DNA of 64,000 nucleotides from Oscillospiraceae bacterium (GCA_015068985.1 SVJL01000001.1:23317-87316); one strand, 5' to 3'. Positions 51,727 through 61,333 are shown, numbered from the stretch's first letter. Numbers and translations: made by a program. The notes: generated from the letters alone by a model not told the origin.

Positions 51727-53631
51727 ATGGCAAATTGGATTTGGTTAAAAGACGGTGAAATCAAAAACAGCTATGGTGAGTTTTATATACCGTTTAATTA
51801 TTCCGGTGGAAGTGTGAATATAAAGCTTTCTGTTGATTCGGAATATGCACTTTACATAAACGGAGAATATGCAAGTTCAAATCAATATAGCGATTTTCCT
51901 CATTACAAAATTTATGATGAAATTGATATTACAAAATATCTTTTTAAAGGTAATAACTCAATAGCAATTGAAGTATGGTATATGGGAGAGGGCAATGCTT
52001 CATATTATCCGGGAAGAGCAGGCCTGTGGTATGAAATTTATTTAGATAACAAAAAGATTCTTGAATCAGACACAAACACACTTTCACGCTTGAGCCGCAC
52101 GTTTGAAAACGGACTCGACAAAAAGATTAACGAAGAACTCGGCTATTCGTATCATTATGATGCAAATAATGAAGACGATTGGAAAACAGGGGAACTTGAC
52201 GGCTTTTCCGAGAGTGTTGCAAGCGAAGGTATGATTCCGCTTCCCAGACCTGTTAAGCGACTTGAAATTCGTGGTTTCACAAATGCGGATTTAATCAAAC
52301 AGGATAATTCATATTTGTTTGACTTAGGCAAAGAGGAGGTTGGCTATCTCCAATTCAAAATTGTATCACCAAAAAAACAGCGTATTAACATTGCTTTTGG
52401 CGATCATATTGCTGACGGAGGAGTTAGAAGATTTATGGAATACCGTGATTTCAGTTATGAAATCACACTAAAAGAAGGTGTTACTGAATTTTCAAATTAT
52501 CTGCGTCGCATTGGAGCCAGATATCTTGAAATTACATCGGACGAAGAACTTAATGTTGAATATATTGGCTTGTTGCCGTGTGTATATCCTTTGAATAAAG
52601 TTAAAAAGGATTTTGGCAGTGAACTCAGAAACAAAATATATGACGTTTGTATGAGGACATTGGAGCTTTGTATTCACGACCATTACGAGGATTGCCCGTC
52701 GAGAGAACAAGCTCTATACACAATGGATTCGCGTAACCAGATGTTAGCCGGATACTATGCTTTTAATGAATTTGAAATGCCGAGAGCGTCACTTCTTTTA
52801 ATAAGCAAAGACAATTTTAGAGATGACAATTTGTTTCCTACTGTTGCTCCCGAAAATGGCGAATTATGCATTCCTTCGTTTGTTCTTCACTATTACAGGC
52901 AGCTTTATGAATATGCCGTGTATTCAAAAGACTTAGCTCTTATCAAAGAGGTTATGCCGAGAATCAAGCTTGCACTCAACACATTTCTGAACAATATGAA
53001 GGATGGTCTTGTTCAAACTTTTAAAGGAAAAGAATATTGGAACTTTTATGAATGGAAAAAAGAACTGAAATGTGCCGACGAAACTGAAACAGCAATAAAG
53101 TTTTACGAAGAGCCCACATTTGAAGCTCCTCTCAATTGTCTGCTTTCTATGGCACTGGAATTTATGCAGAAAATGTGTGATATGATAGGCGAAAAGGCTG
53201 ATTATATGCCTTTGAAAGAGGAAATAGATAAAAACACATTTGAAAAATTTTATAACAAAGATAAAGGTCTTTTTGTAATCCGTGAGGGCAAGGAAGAATA
53301 CAGCGAGCTTGTAAATGCATTTGCCATTCTCTGCGGTGTTGCAAAGGGTGATGTTGCAAAAGAAATTGCTGAAAAACTTGCATCAGAAAACGATATGATT
53401 GAATGTACCTTGAGTATGAGATGCTTTAAATATGATGCTCTTCTGGCGGTTGATAAAGAAAAATACAAAGATTTTATCTTGTCTGATATTGATATCAGAT
53501 ATAAACGTATGCTCGATGCAGGTGCTACATCATTTTGGGAAACAGAGCTCGGTGCAGACGATATAAATGCCGGTAGCTTATGTCATGGTTGGAGTGCAAT
53601 GCCCATATATTATTATAATATTTTGTTGTAA
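51727..53631 (+). CDS. alpha-L-rhamnosidase-like protein (GH78 type), cytoplasmic
   Basis: WIWLKDG..., jelly-roll N-domain, HDHYEDCPSREQALYTMDSRNQMLAGYYAFNE GH78 catalytic-block-like. Confidence 0.78.
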   Translation: MANWIWLKDGEIKNSYGEFYIPFNYSGGSVNIKLSVDSEYALYINGEYASSNQYSDFPHYKIYDEIDITKYLFKGNNSIAIEVWYMGEGNASYYPGRAGLWYEIYLDNKKILESDTNTLSRLSRTFENGLDKKINEELGYSYHYDANNEDDWKTGELDGFSESVASEGMIPLPRPVKRLEIRGFTNADLIKQDNSYLFDLGKEEVGYLQFKIVSPKKQRINIAFGDHIADGGVRRFMEYRDFSYEITLKEGVTEFSNYLRRIGARYLEITSDEELNVEYIGLLPCVYPLNKVKKDFGSELRNKIYDVCMRTLELCIHDHYEDCPSREQALYTMDSRNQMLAGYYAFNEFEMPRASLLLISKDNFRDDNLFPTVAPENGELCIPSFVLHYYRQLYEYAVYSKDLALIKEVMPRIKLALNTFLNNMKDGLVQTFKGKEYWNFYEWKKELKCADETETAIKFYEEPTFEAPLNCLLSMALEFMQKMCDMIGEKADYMPLKEEIDKNTFEKFYNKDKGLFVIREGKEEYSELVNAFAILCGVAKGDVAKEIAEKLASENDMIECTLSMRCFKYDALLAVDKEKYKDFILSDIDIRYKRMLDAGATSFWETELGADDINAGSLCHGWSAMPIYYYNILL

Positions 53632-53656
53632 TTAATACGATTTTGAGGTATAAAAA

Positions 53657-54397
53657 ATGTATAAATTTTTAGAAAAACTTACTAAAAGAAACAAAGACCT
53701 TTTAGGTAACCCTCCTGCAACACTTGCAAGCATAGGCGACAGTGTAACACAAGGGTGTTTTGAGTTATTACCCGTAGGTAATGATGAATTTAAGGCGGTT
53801 ACAAAACCACGCTCGTCGTATCAGGCAAAGCTGCAAAAAATACTTCAGACAATATGTCCCGATGCACAACTTAATATGATTAATGCAGGCATAAACGGAG
53901 ATTCAACAAGCTATGGTCTTGAAAGACTTCAAAGAGATGTGTTGAATTTTTCTCCCGACCTTGTAACCGTAAGCTATGGTCTCAACGACTGTCATGGGGG
54001 AGAAGCCGGCATCGAACTCTACGCAAGCAATCTGGGCAAAATGTTTGATATGTGCTTAGAAAGCGGTGCCGAAGTTATTTTTATGACTCAGAACTATATG
54101 AACACCTATGTGAAATATGACAAGGATTACGCGACCTACATTCCATCGCTGTGTGACGGTGAGGAGAGAACTGCTCAAATACAAAACAGTGGACTTTTAA
54201 AAAGGTATTATGACGCTGCAAAGGCAGAATGTGCAAAGAGAAACATTGCTGTTTGCGATTGCTATGACTTATGGGACAAGATGTATAAAAACGGTGTTGA
54301 TGTTACATCACTTCTGATAAACAACATAAATCATCCAACCGAAGATATGCACTGGCTTTTTGCGTACGAGCTTTTCAGAACAATAATAAACGGATGA
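53657..54397 (+). CDS. SGNH/GDSL-family hydrolase (carbohydrate esterase-like)
   Basis: ASIGDSVTQG block I, NAGINGDST block II, VSYGLNDCHGG block III, NINHPTEDMHW block V. Confidence 0.85.
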   Translation: MYKFLEKLTKRNKDLLGNPPATLASIGDSVTQGCFELLPVGNDEFKAVTKPRSSYQAKLQKILQTICPDAQLNMINAGINGDSTSYGLERLQRDVLNFSPDLVTVSYGLNDCHGGEAGIELYASNLGKMFDMCLESGAEVIFMTQNYMNTYVKYDKDYATYIPSLCDGEERTAQIQNSGLLKRYYDAAKAECAKRNIAVCDCYDLWDKMYKNGVDVTSLLINNINHPTEDMHWLFAYELFRTIING

Positions 54398-54450
54398 TTC
54401 ACACACTTTTTCAAATTATATTGAAATGATTTGAATTATTGGAGGATAAT

Positions 54451-55560
54451 ATGATTAAAAAAATTAAAACGCAAGATAGTATTGTGGCATCGTGTAATGA
54501 TAATGTTTTTAACTATTTTGGCTGGCCGTCTGTTGCTAAATTGCCCGATGGCACTCTGGCAATGGTAGCTTCAGGACACAGACTCGGTCATGTGTGTCCA
54601 TTTGGCAAAATGATTATTTGTTATAGCCGTGATGAGGGAAAAACATGGAGTGCACCGTCTGCTTTGATAGACACGCCCCTTGATGACCGTGATGGCGGAA
54701 TTGCCGTGTTTGGTAACGGAAGAGTTATTGTTACCTCCTTTAACAACACGGTAGAGTTCCAAAGAAAAGAAGTTGCCAACAAACCCGATTATAAGTATAA
54801 AAAGCTTATTGAGGAGTATCTAAATTGCGTAGATGAAGAAATGGAGAGAAAATATCTTGGTTCGACCTACAGAATAAGCGATGATGGCGGATATACATTT
54901 GGTGAGGTTAAAATTGCTCCCGTAAACGCTCCTCACGGCCCTTGTCCCACAATTGATGGCGGACTTTTATACATAGGCAGATATTTTGCCAAAGAATGTG
55001 AGGGTTCTCGTATCCAGTGCTGGAAGCTAAATGAGAATGATGAATTTGAATATCTTTCAACCATTGAACAGATTGAAAGAGAGGACTACGAAATCTGGAA
55101 GAATGTTGAACCATATGCAATAATGATGCCTGACGGTAAGATTATCGTTCACATCCGTCTTGGCGGCACAAAAACCTTAGAAGACGGAAGCATACTTTGG
55201 ACCGACACAATCTATCAGTGCGAATCGTACGATAATGGTAAAACATTTACAAAGCCTTATCCTGTGGGCTTGGAGCACGGCGCACCGTCTCATTTGTGTC
55301 TTCATAGCAGTGGTGTGCTTATTTCGTCGTGTTCATCACGTCTTGGCACATTAGGTGAGCAGGTTATGTTCAGTAAAGATGCAGGGGAAACTTGGGATAT
55401 GGGATATTATCTAAGAGATGACGGCCCTGTGAATGATTTGGGCTATCCATGCACCATAGAAAGATCTGATGGATCTTTGCTGACGGTATACTATCAAAAA
55501 GAAAAAGCAGACGGACCATGTATTATCATGCAAAGTATATGGGAACTGCCTGAATTATAA
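54451..55560 (+). CDS. sialidase-superfamily (Asp-box/BNR) beta-propeller glycosidase-like protein
   Basis: Asp boxes SRDEGKTW, SDDGGYTF, SYDNGKTF, SKDAGETW; RBS ggagg before ATG 54451; no signal peptide. Confidence 0.75.
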   Translation: MIKKIKTQDSIVASCNDNVFNYFGWPSVAKLPDGTLAMVASGHRLGHVCPFGKMIICYSRDEGKTWSAPSALIDTPLDDRDGGIAVFGNGRVIVTSFNNTVEFQRKEVANKPDYKYKKLIEEYLNCVDEEMERKYLGSTYRISDDGGYTFGEVKIAPVNAPHGPCPTIDGGLLYIGRYFAKECEGSRIQCWKLNENDEFEYLSTIEQIEREDYEIWKNVEPYAIMMPDGKIIVHIRLGGTKTLEDGSILWTDTIYQCESYDNGKTFTKPYPVGLEHGAPSHLCLHSSGVLISSCSSRLGTLGEQVMFSKDAGETWDMGYYLRDDGPVNDLGYPCTIERSDGSLLTVYYQKEKADGPCIIMQSIWELPEL

Positions 55561-55583
55561 GGTTCATATAACATTATGATTTT

Positions 55584-55640
55584 AAAAGCAGATGTTGAGG
55601 TAAAAGCATAACCTTGGCATCTGCTTCTTTTTGTTTTTAT
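55584..55640 (+). terminator. Rho-independent terminator
   Basis: aaaagcagatg...catctgcttctttttg. Confidence 0.65.
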
Positions 55641-55648
55641 ATTTTTTC

Positions 55649-55677
55649 TTGACAAACCAATAAACATAGCATATAAT
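55649..55677 (+). promoter_or_regulatory. perfect consensus sigma-A promoter of the AraC-family gene
   Basis: TTGACA - 17 bp - TATAAT. Confidence 0.75.
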
Positions 55678-55726
55678 GAATTTGTGATATATTATGAAAA
55701 AAATTTAAAACCGTGAGGTGAACACT

Positions 55727-56875
55727 GTGAAATTCAAAAAGAACTGTTTTCGTGATTTGTGTATTTATACGACGTTTGCTCACAACAGAATAACTGACAA
55801 CAACTGGATAATTGATGAGGTCAAGAGTGCGTACCATAATCTCATATTTGTATATGAGGGTAAGGGTGAATTTTTTAACGGGAAAGAAAAAATTGTTGTT
55901 GGTGAAGGTGATCTGGTTTATTTTCCTATTGGTGAAGTTAAAAAAATGACCACAGACAAAAATAATCCACTAAAAATGTATACAGTCAATTTTGCAGCTG
56001 CATATCCTTACATCGAAAATGATGAACTAAAAATCAAAGAGGCTCAATTCGATTTTCCGTTTGTAAAAAAAATTACCGAAGTTAAAAGATATATGTTCGT
56101 AAGCTTGTTTGAACGATTGTGCAGACAATTTCTATCAGGGGAAGATATGCAAAAGTTTAAACTTAAAGAAACAATGATAGAAATTTTGGAATTAATCGAG
56201 CTGTATAATGAAAACCGAACGGTTGATTATAGCAACAGAATAAAGGTAAATAAAGCTGTCAAATATATTTTAGAGCATTTTGAAGAAAAGCTTACTCTTG
56301 ACGAACTTGCAAGCGAGGCTGGTATGAGCAGTTCGCATTTTTCGGCTGTGTTCAGAGAGCTTATAGGGGAGTCGCCCATAGATTATTTGCTCAATGTAAG
56401 AATAACAAAAGCAAAACAACTGTTGTGCGATGGAGTGTCGGTAACTAAAGTGTCGGAGCTTGCAGGTTTTTCGGACATATATTATTTTAGCAGCGTTTTT
56501 AAAAAGAAAGAGGGCGAATCTCCGGCGGAGTTCAAACGAAGAAGCAGTTGTATTGAGGTTATAGAAAGAATCAAAGAATATATTAATGAAAACTATAAAG
56601 ATATTAATTTAAGTATATCATCTGTGGGTGAATTTTTTGGCGTTGATGCCAAGCAATTGTCGAAGCAATACAGTAATATTACAGGCGAAAAGATGATTGA
56701 TGCCATCAACAAGCGGAGAATTGAACAAGCAAAAGTATTTCTCAAAGAAGATTCGGTTCTTTCTGTAGAGAGTATTGCTGAAAGAAGCGGTTTCGGTACT
56801 TCGAGAAACTTTATACGTGTGTTTAAAAAACACGAGGGCATAACTCCCGGACAGTTCAGAAACTCATTTGAGTAA
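55727..56875 (+). CDS. AraC-family regulator with cupin-like sensor and two tandem HTH_18 modules
   Basis: First module VNKAVKYILEHFEEKLTLDELASEAGMSSSHFSAVFRE...FSSVFKKKEGESPAEFKR; second module IERIKEYINENYKDINLSISSVGEFFGVDAKQLSKQYS...FIRVFKKHEGITPGQFR. Confidence 0.88.
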   Translation: MKFKKNCFRDLCIYTTFAHNRITDNNWIIDEVKSAYHNLIFVYEGKGEFFNGKEKIVVGEGDLVYFPIGEVKKMTTDKNNPLKMYTVNFAAAYPYIENDELKIKEAQFDFPFVKKITEVKRYMFVSLFERLCRQFLSGEDMQKFKLKETMIEILELIELYNENRTVDYSNRIKVNKAVKYILEHFEEKLTLDELASEAGMSSSHFSAVFRELIGESPIDYLLNVRITKAKQLLCDGVSVTKVSELAGFSDIYYFSSVFKKKEGESPAEFKRRSSCIEVIERIKEYINENYKDINLSISSVGEFFGVDAKQLSKQYSNITGEKMIDAINKRRIEQAKVFLKEDSVLSVESIAERSGFGTSRNFIRVFKKHEGITPGQFRNSFE

Positions 56876-56917
56876 AAGAATATAAAATAAATCAATAAAA
56901 TGAAAGAGGGAAAAATT

Positions 56918-57997
56918 ATGAATTTTATTGCACCGATTGATGGAGATGTTTTATTTTCGATTGCAGATGGTAAGCCGCATGAAAACGGAATTGTAGTAAT
57001 GGTTTCTGTATCTGCACCCAATGGCCGTAAAATTACTATAAACGGGGTATCTGCTATCGAGAAAGATGGAATATATACTGCCGACATATATCTTGATGGA
57101 TATCGAAATGCCATAGAAGCTGTTGATTCTGAATCAATGGAAATGGAAACAATTTATGTTTATTGGTTTAAAAATGGATATAAAACATATCGTATGGGAG
57201 TTGATGATGTTATCCGTTGCTTCCAAAACATATATGAGCATAGGGAGGAATACACATCAATTTTTGATGACCCATATTTAAAGCTGTTTTATGAACTTCA
57301 TCAAAAATACAATACCTTTGTTCATATGCACATATATTACGAAACAGACGACAAAAAGTTTAATCTTTCAATGTTTCCCGATAAATACAAAGATGAGTTT
57401 CGGGCAAACAGTGATTGGCTCAAATTTACATTTCACGCTCGAGCAGATAATCCCGAAAGTCCATATAAATTTGCTTCATACGAACTTGTTATGAAAGAAG
57501 GAAGAGACGTTGAGAGGGAAATATTGCGTTTTGCCGGAAAAGAAGTTATGGACCATGTTACTTCTCAGCATTTTGGAGATTCAAATTTGTGGGCAACAAG
57601 AGCTTTCAGGAATCTTGGTTTCAAATGTATAGACGGATATTTTATATTTGACGATGATGGAAACCCTTATGTTTCTTATTATCTGAATAAAGAACAAACT
57701 ACCCATGCAGCATCGAGGGATTTTTGGGTAGACAACAAAGAGGATATTATTTTTGTTAAAGATGATATTGTAATTGACCAAGTCAGCTTAGATAAGATTG
57801 ATGATTATATGGAGAAAATCAGCAGTGAAAAGAACCATTGTTTCCATTACCTTTTAATACACGAACAGTATTTTTATGAGGATTATTTCAATTACGAACC
57901 TGACTATAAAGAACGTGTGTTTGCTGCTGTTGACTGGTGTCATAGAAATGGTTACAAGCCGGTTTCAATGAGTTCAATTATTTTTGAAGAAAGGTAG
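56918..57997 (+). CDS. polysaccharide deacetylase-like (NodB-fold-like) protein
   Basis: N-term beta region; LKFTFHARADNPESPY; TSQHFGDSNLWATRAFRNLGFKCIDGYF; HYLLIHEQYF...VFAAVDWCHRNGYKPVSM. Confidence 0.5.
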   Translation: MNFIAPIDGDVLFSIADGKPHENGIVVMVSVSAPNGRKITINGVSAIEKDGIYTADIYLDGYRNAIEAVDSESMEMETIYVYWFKNGYKTYRMGVDDVIRCFQNIYEHREEYTSIFDDPYLKLFYELHQKYNTFVHMHIYYETDDKKFNLSMFPDKYKDEFRANSDWLKFTFHARADNPESPYKFASYELVMKEGRDVEREILRFAGKEVMDHVTSQHFGDSNLWATRAFRNLGFKCIDGYFIFDDDGNPYVSYYLNKEQTTHAASRDFWVDNKEDIIFVKDDIVIDQVSLDKIDDYMEKISSEKNHCFHYLLIHEQYFYEDYFNYEPDYKERVFAAVDWCHRNGYKPVSMSSIIFEER

Positions 57998-58004
57998 CCT
58001 TGCG

Positions 58005-60134
58005 ATGGAGTACAAAAAATTACCTCCTGTCAGAAATGATAAGTTTTTGGAGTTAGAGCATTTTCCGAGTCGTTTTCACGCAGCAGTTTTCAGACTTTGG
58101 GAAACAGTAGATGCTGAAAGAATTGCAAAAGCAATAGGTGTTGATATCGCAGAGGTCAAAAAAGCGGCAGAGGATATGGGGCTTGCAAGCCAGAGGTATA
58201 CCGACATATGGTCAAAGCTTGGTTATATTACAACCATTCGCAATGCGTGGCACATTCTGCCTTACAATCAGCTTTTAAAGCTCCTTGACTGGAGTGAAGA
58301 AAAGCTTGCCATGGTGCTTAAAGAGGATGATTTTTTATTCTATAAGCTTGGCGATTTTAAGCCATACTGTCCTCAGGTGCTTCCTGAAAAGCTTAGCAGC
58401 GAACAAAAGCTCAAACTTTCAAAAATCAAAACCATAACAAAAAAATATTTTTCCGGTATGTTTGAAGGTGCAAAACCCTTTGATTTTTTTGACGACAGCA
58501 CGTTTAAAGGGAAATTCTGCCTATCCGACGACATAAGAATGATATATTCCTATTGCGGATTGTATGCCGGAGTTCTGGATAATGACATTTCGGTTTCTTA
58601 TCCTGATAAGCTTCTCCAAATGTATCGCTCGGCAGGGATAAATTCAATCTGGATCCCGATAGTCCTCTATCAGGTAACACCTTTTCCTTTTGATGAAAGC
58701 TGTTCCGAGGGCTGGCAGACTAGACTGAAAAGACTTGGCGAAATTGTCGGAAAGGCAGAGCGTTACGGCATAAAGGTATATTTGTATCTCAATGAGCCGA
58801 GATCTATGCCATTGGATTTTTTCGATAAGCATCCCGATTTAAAAGGTGCAACCCAAAATATGTATGCCGCTATGTGCACTTCAAATGAAGCGGTAATGAA
58901 ATATCTGCGTGATTCAATCCGCACTCTTTGCGAAGCTGTGCCCGGAATTGGCGGTTTTCTTGCCATCACTTGCTCAGAAAATCTTACCCATTGCAAATCA
59001 CGGGAGGAAGCATCGGTGTGTGCAAGGTGCAAGGATGTTCCGATTTCAAAGCTTATTGCACAGGTGATATGTGCCATTTCGGAAGAATCGCGAAAGGTAA
59101 ATCCGAATATTCGAACAATTGCTTGGGCATGGGCTTGGAATGACTATATGACAAAGTCGGAAATTAAAGACTGTATCGACCGTATTCCGAAAGAGGTTGT
59201 TATTCAATGTAACAGCGAAGTTCAAAAGGAATTTACAATCGGCGGTGTTAAAGGTTGGGTATCAGATTACAGTATGTCTATTCCCGGTCCGGGGGCACTG
59301 GCAGAATTCATATGGGATTATGCGAAATCAAAAGGCCATGAAATTAGTGCAAAGGTACAAGTTAATGTCACTTGGGAGTGCAGCACTGTTCCGTTTTTGC
59401 CTGTTTTTGACCTCATACGTGAGCATATGATTGGGCTCAGACGATCGGGTGTTGAGCATCTTATGCTGAGTTGGACTCTCGGTGGTTATCCGTCTGTTAA
59501 TCTTAAAATTGCTTCGGCGTGTCTGGAAGAACCGAGCGAAGAAAAATACATAGCTCTCCTAAAAGAAGAGTTTGGTGAGTATGCAGAAAATGTTCGAAAA
59601 TCAACCAAGCTATTTTCTGATGCTTTCCGCGAGTTTCCATTTGATATATTCTGCTTGTATGAAGGGCCTCAAAACGGCGGTCCGTCCAACCTATTGTATG
59701 CAAAACCAAGTGGATTTAACTCGACAATGACTTGTTATGCCTATGATGATATTGATCGGTGGAGGTCTATATATCCAAGAGATGTATATATCAATCAATT
59801 CAAAAAACTAAGCGATGGCTGGCGAAAAGGTCTTGATGAAATCAACTCTATGCCTGATTGTGCTTTTAAGCAGGCTGCGTGGGGCGGATATGCACTCTTT
59901 TATTCGTCATATCTGCAGTCGGAATTTGTTGATAAGCGTGATAGCGACAACAAAGCCTATCTTGCATGGATTGCAAAAGAAGAAAAACAGAACGCTCTTT
60001 TAATGTATGATCTTATGCAAAAGAGTAGTTTATTTGGATATGAGGCTGCTAATCATTATTATTTCAACAAGAGTATGCTTGCAGAAAAGGTTATAAATTG
60101 CGAATACATATGCGATTGCATTGACTCGATGTAA
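58005..60134 (+). CDS. uncharacterised TIM-barrel glycosidase-like protein with N-terminal helical domain
   Basis: N-term FHAAVFRLWETVDAERIAKAIGVDIAEVKKAAEDMGL / YITTIRNAWHILPYNQLLKLLDWSEEKLAMVLKEDDFLFYKLG; barrel-like SAGINSIWIPIVLYQ, YGIKVYLYLNEPR, GIGGFLAITCSENLTHC, VCARC. Confidence 0.55.
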   Translation: MEYKKLPPVRNDKFLELEHFPSRFHAAVFRLWETVDAERIAKAIGVDIAEVKKAAEDMGLASQRYTDIWSKLGYITTIRNAWHILPYNQLLKLLDWSEEKLAMVLKEDDFLFYKLGDFKPYCPQVLPEKLSSEQKLKLSKIKTITKKYFSGMFEGAKPFDFFDDSTFKGKFCLSDDIRMIYSYCGLYAGVLDNDISVSYPDKLLQMYRSAGINSIWIPIVLYQVTPFPFDESCSEGWQTRLKRLGEIVGKAERYGIKVYLYLNEPRSMPLDFFDKHPDLKGATQNMYAAMCTSNEAVMKYLRDSIRTLCEAVPGIGGFLAITCSENLTHCKSREEASVCARCKDVPISKLIAQVICAISEESRKVNPNIRTIAWAWAWNDYMTKSEIKDCIDRIPKEVVIQCNSEVQKEFTIGGVKGWVSDYSMSIPGPGALAEFIWDYAKSKGHEISAKVQVNVTWECSTVPFLPVFDLIREHMIGLRRSGVEHLMLSWTLGGYPSVNLKIASACLEEPSEEKYIALLKEEFGEYAENVRKSTKLFSDAFREFPFDIFCLYEGPQNGGPSNLLYAKPSGFNSTMTCYAYDDIDRWRSIYPRDVYINQFKKLSDGWRKGLDEINSMPDCAFKQAAWGGYALFYSSYLQSEFVDKRDSDNKAYLAWIAKEEKQNALLMYDLMQKSSLFGYEAANHYYFNKSMLAEKVINCEYICDCIDSM

Positions 60135-60149
60135 GTTTTGTGTTATACT
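60121..60149 (+). promoter_or_regulatory. sigma-A-like promoter overlapping the end of the upstream CDS
   Basis: TTGACT - 17 bp - TATACT. Confidence 0.55.
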
Positions 60150-60186
60150 TAAAAAAATATAACAAATACGGAAGGTTAATGATATA

Positions 60187-60945
60187 ATGAACATATATTT
60201 TTTAGGAACAGGAGCAGGCACGGAGCCGATAAAGGGTGTTAATCATCAGAGCATGGCAATTGAAACCGGCGGAAATGTATATTTTTTTGATGCAGGAGAC
60301 GGCTGTGCCAGAGCTGCTCACTTTTCAGGACTTAATCTATTAAAAACAAAAGCGGTGTTTATTTCACATACCCATATGGATCACGTTGGTGGTCTTGGCA
60401 ATCTTTTGTGGAATATGCGAAAGCTGCATTCCAATGTTGATTACAAAGGCTTTGTTTGTCCCAAAACAGTGTATATACCCAAAATTTCAACCTTCGATGC
60501 ATATATGACTATTCTAAAAAATTCTGAGGGCGGATACGACACTTTGTTCGATGTGTCGGGTGTGGAGTATTCAAAAGGCAGTTTCTACATCGATTTTTCA
60601 ATGAAGGTCGATTCTTTTGTAACTAAACATATGCAAAATGAACTTAGCTTTGCTTTCAGAATCAATTGTGAAAACAAGACGGTTGTGTATTCGGGCGATA
60701 TAGCGTCGGTGTCAGATCTTGATCAGGCAATAGGGGATGGCTGCAATCTTCTTGTTTGTGAAACTGCTCACGTTTCGCTTCGCGAGGTATGTGAATATGC
60801 AAAGCAAAAAAATGCCGAAAAGCTTGTTTTAACCCATAATGGCCGTGAAGTGCTTGGCAGTCGCAGACAAAGTGAACTTTTGGCATCAAATCTTTTTGGT
60901 GATGGTGCTTTTGTTGCCAAAGATGGTTTTGTTTTGTCATTATAA
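60187..60945 (+). CDS. MBL-fold (RNase Z-like) metal-dependent hydrolase
   Basis: FLGTGAGTEPIKGVNHQSMAIE, FISHTHMDHVGG, VVYSGDIAS, LVLTHN. Confidence 0.85.
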   Translation: MNIYFLGTGAGTEPIKGVNHQSMAIETGGNVYFFDAGDGCARAAHFSGLNLLKTKAVFISHTHMDHVGGLGNLLWNMRKLHSNVDYKGFVCPKTVYIPKISTFDAYMTILKNSEGGYDTLFDVSGVEYSKGSFYIDFSMKVDSFVTKHMQNELSFAFRINCENKTVVYSGDIASVSDLDQAIGDGCNLLVCETAHVSLREVCEYAKQKNAEKLVLTHNGREVLGSRRQSELLASNLFGDGAFVAKDGFVLSL

Positions 60946-60962
60946 AAATTAAGGGCTGTATA

Positions 60963-61242
60963 TTTAGCCATTGGAGTATTATCCGAACCCGCCTAAAAGC
61001 TAGCATTTTCGGTTCTTTTAGGCTTGTCGTCCTCGAAAGGCGTCAGCCTTCCTTCGTTCTCCGCGCCTAAAATTTCTCAAAAATGCTAAACTTTTAGGTC
61101 GTAGAATTTTAAGATTATCAAAAATTGTTATTATCAAGCCAAAAGCGCAGGTAATCCTGACGGATTATCGAGCATTTTGGTGAAGATAAGGGCAATTTTT
61201 GTATCATAAAATCGGAGTTCGAATAATGCTCCAATGGCTAAA
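60963..61242. mobile_element. MITE-like non-coding element with 26-bp terminal inverted repeats
   Basis: Left tttagccattggagtattatccgaac, right gttcgaataatgctccaatggctaaa (2 mismatches); no ORF inside; internal gcctaaaag/cttttaggc hairpin. Confidence 0.65.
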
Positions 61243-61260
61243 CATTTATAATGCACAAGA

Positions 61261-61302
61261 AATTAAAAATGTAGGGGTCGATGCACCCCTACATTTTTAA
61301 TT
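61261..61302. repeat. perfect hairpin with 18-bp arms and GTAGGGGT/ACCCCTAC core
   Basis: aattaaaaatgtaggggt-cgatgc-acccctacatttttaatt. Confidence 0.8.
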
Positions 61303-61333
61303 ATGCAAATTATTTGTTTAAAGAGACAGCCCT

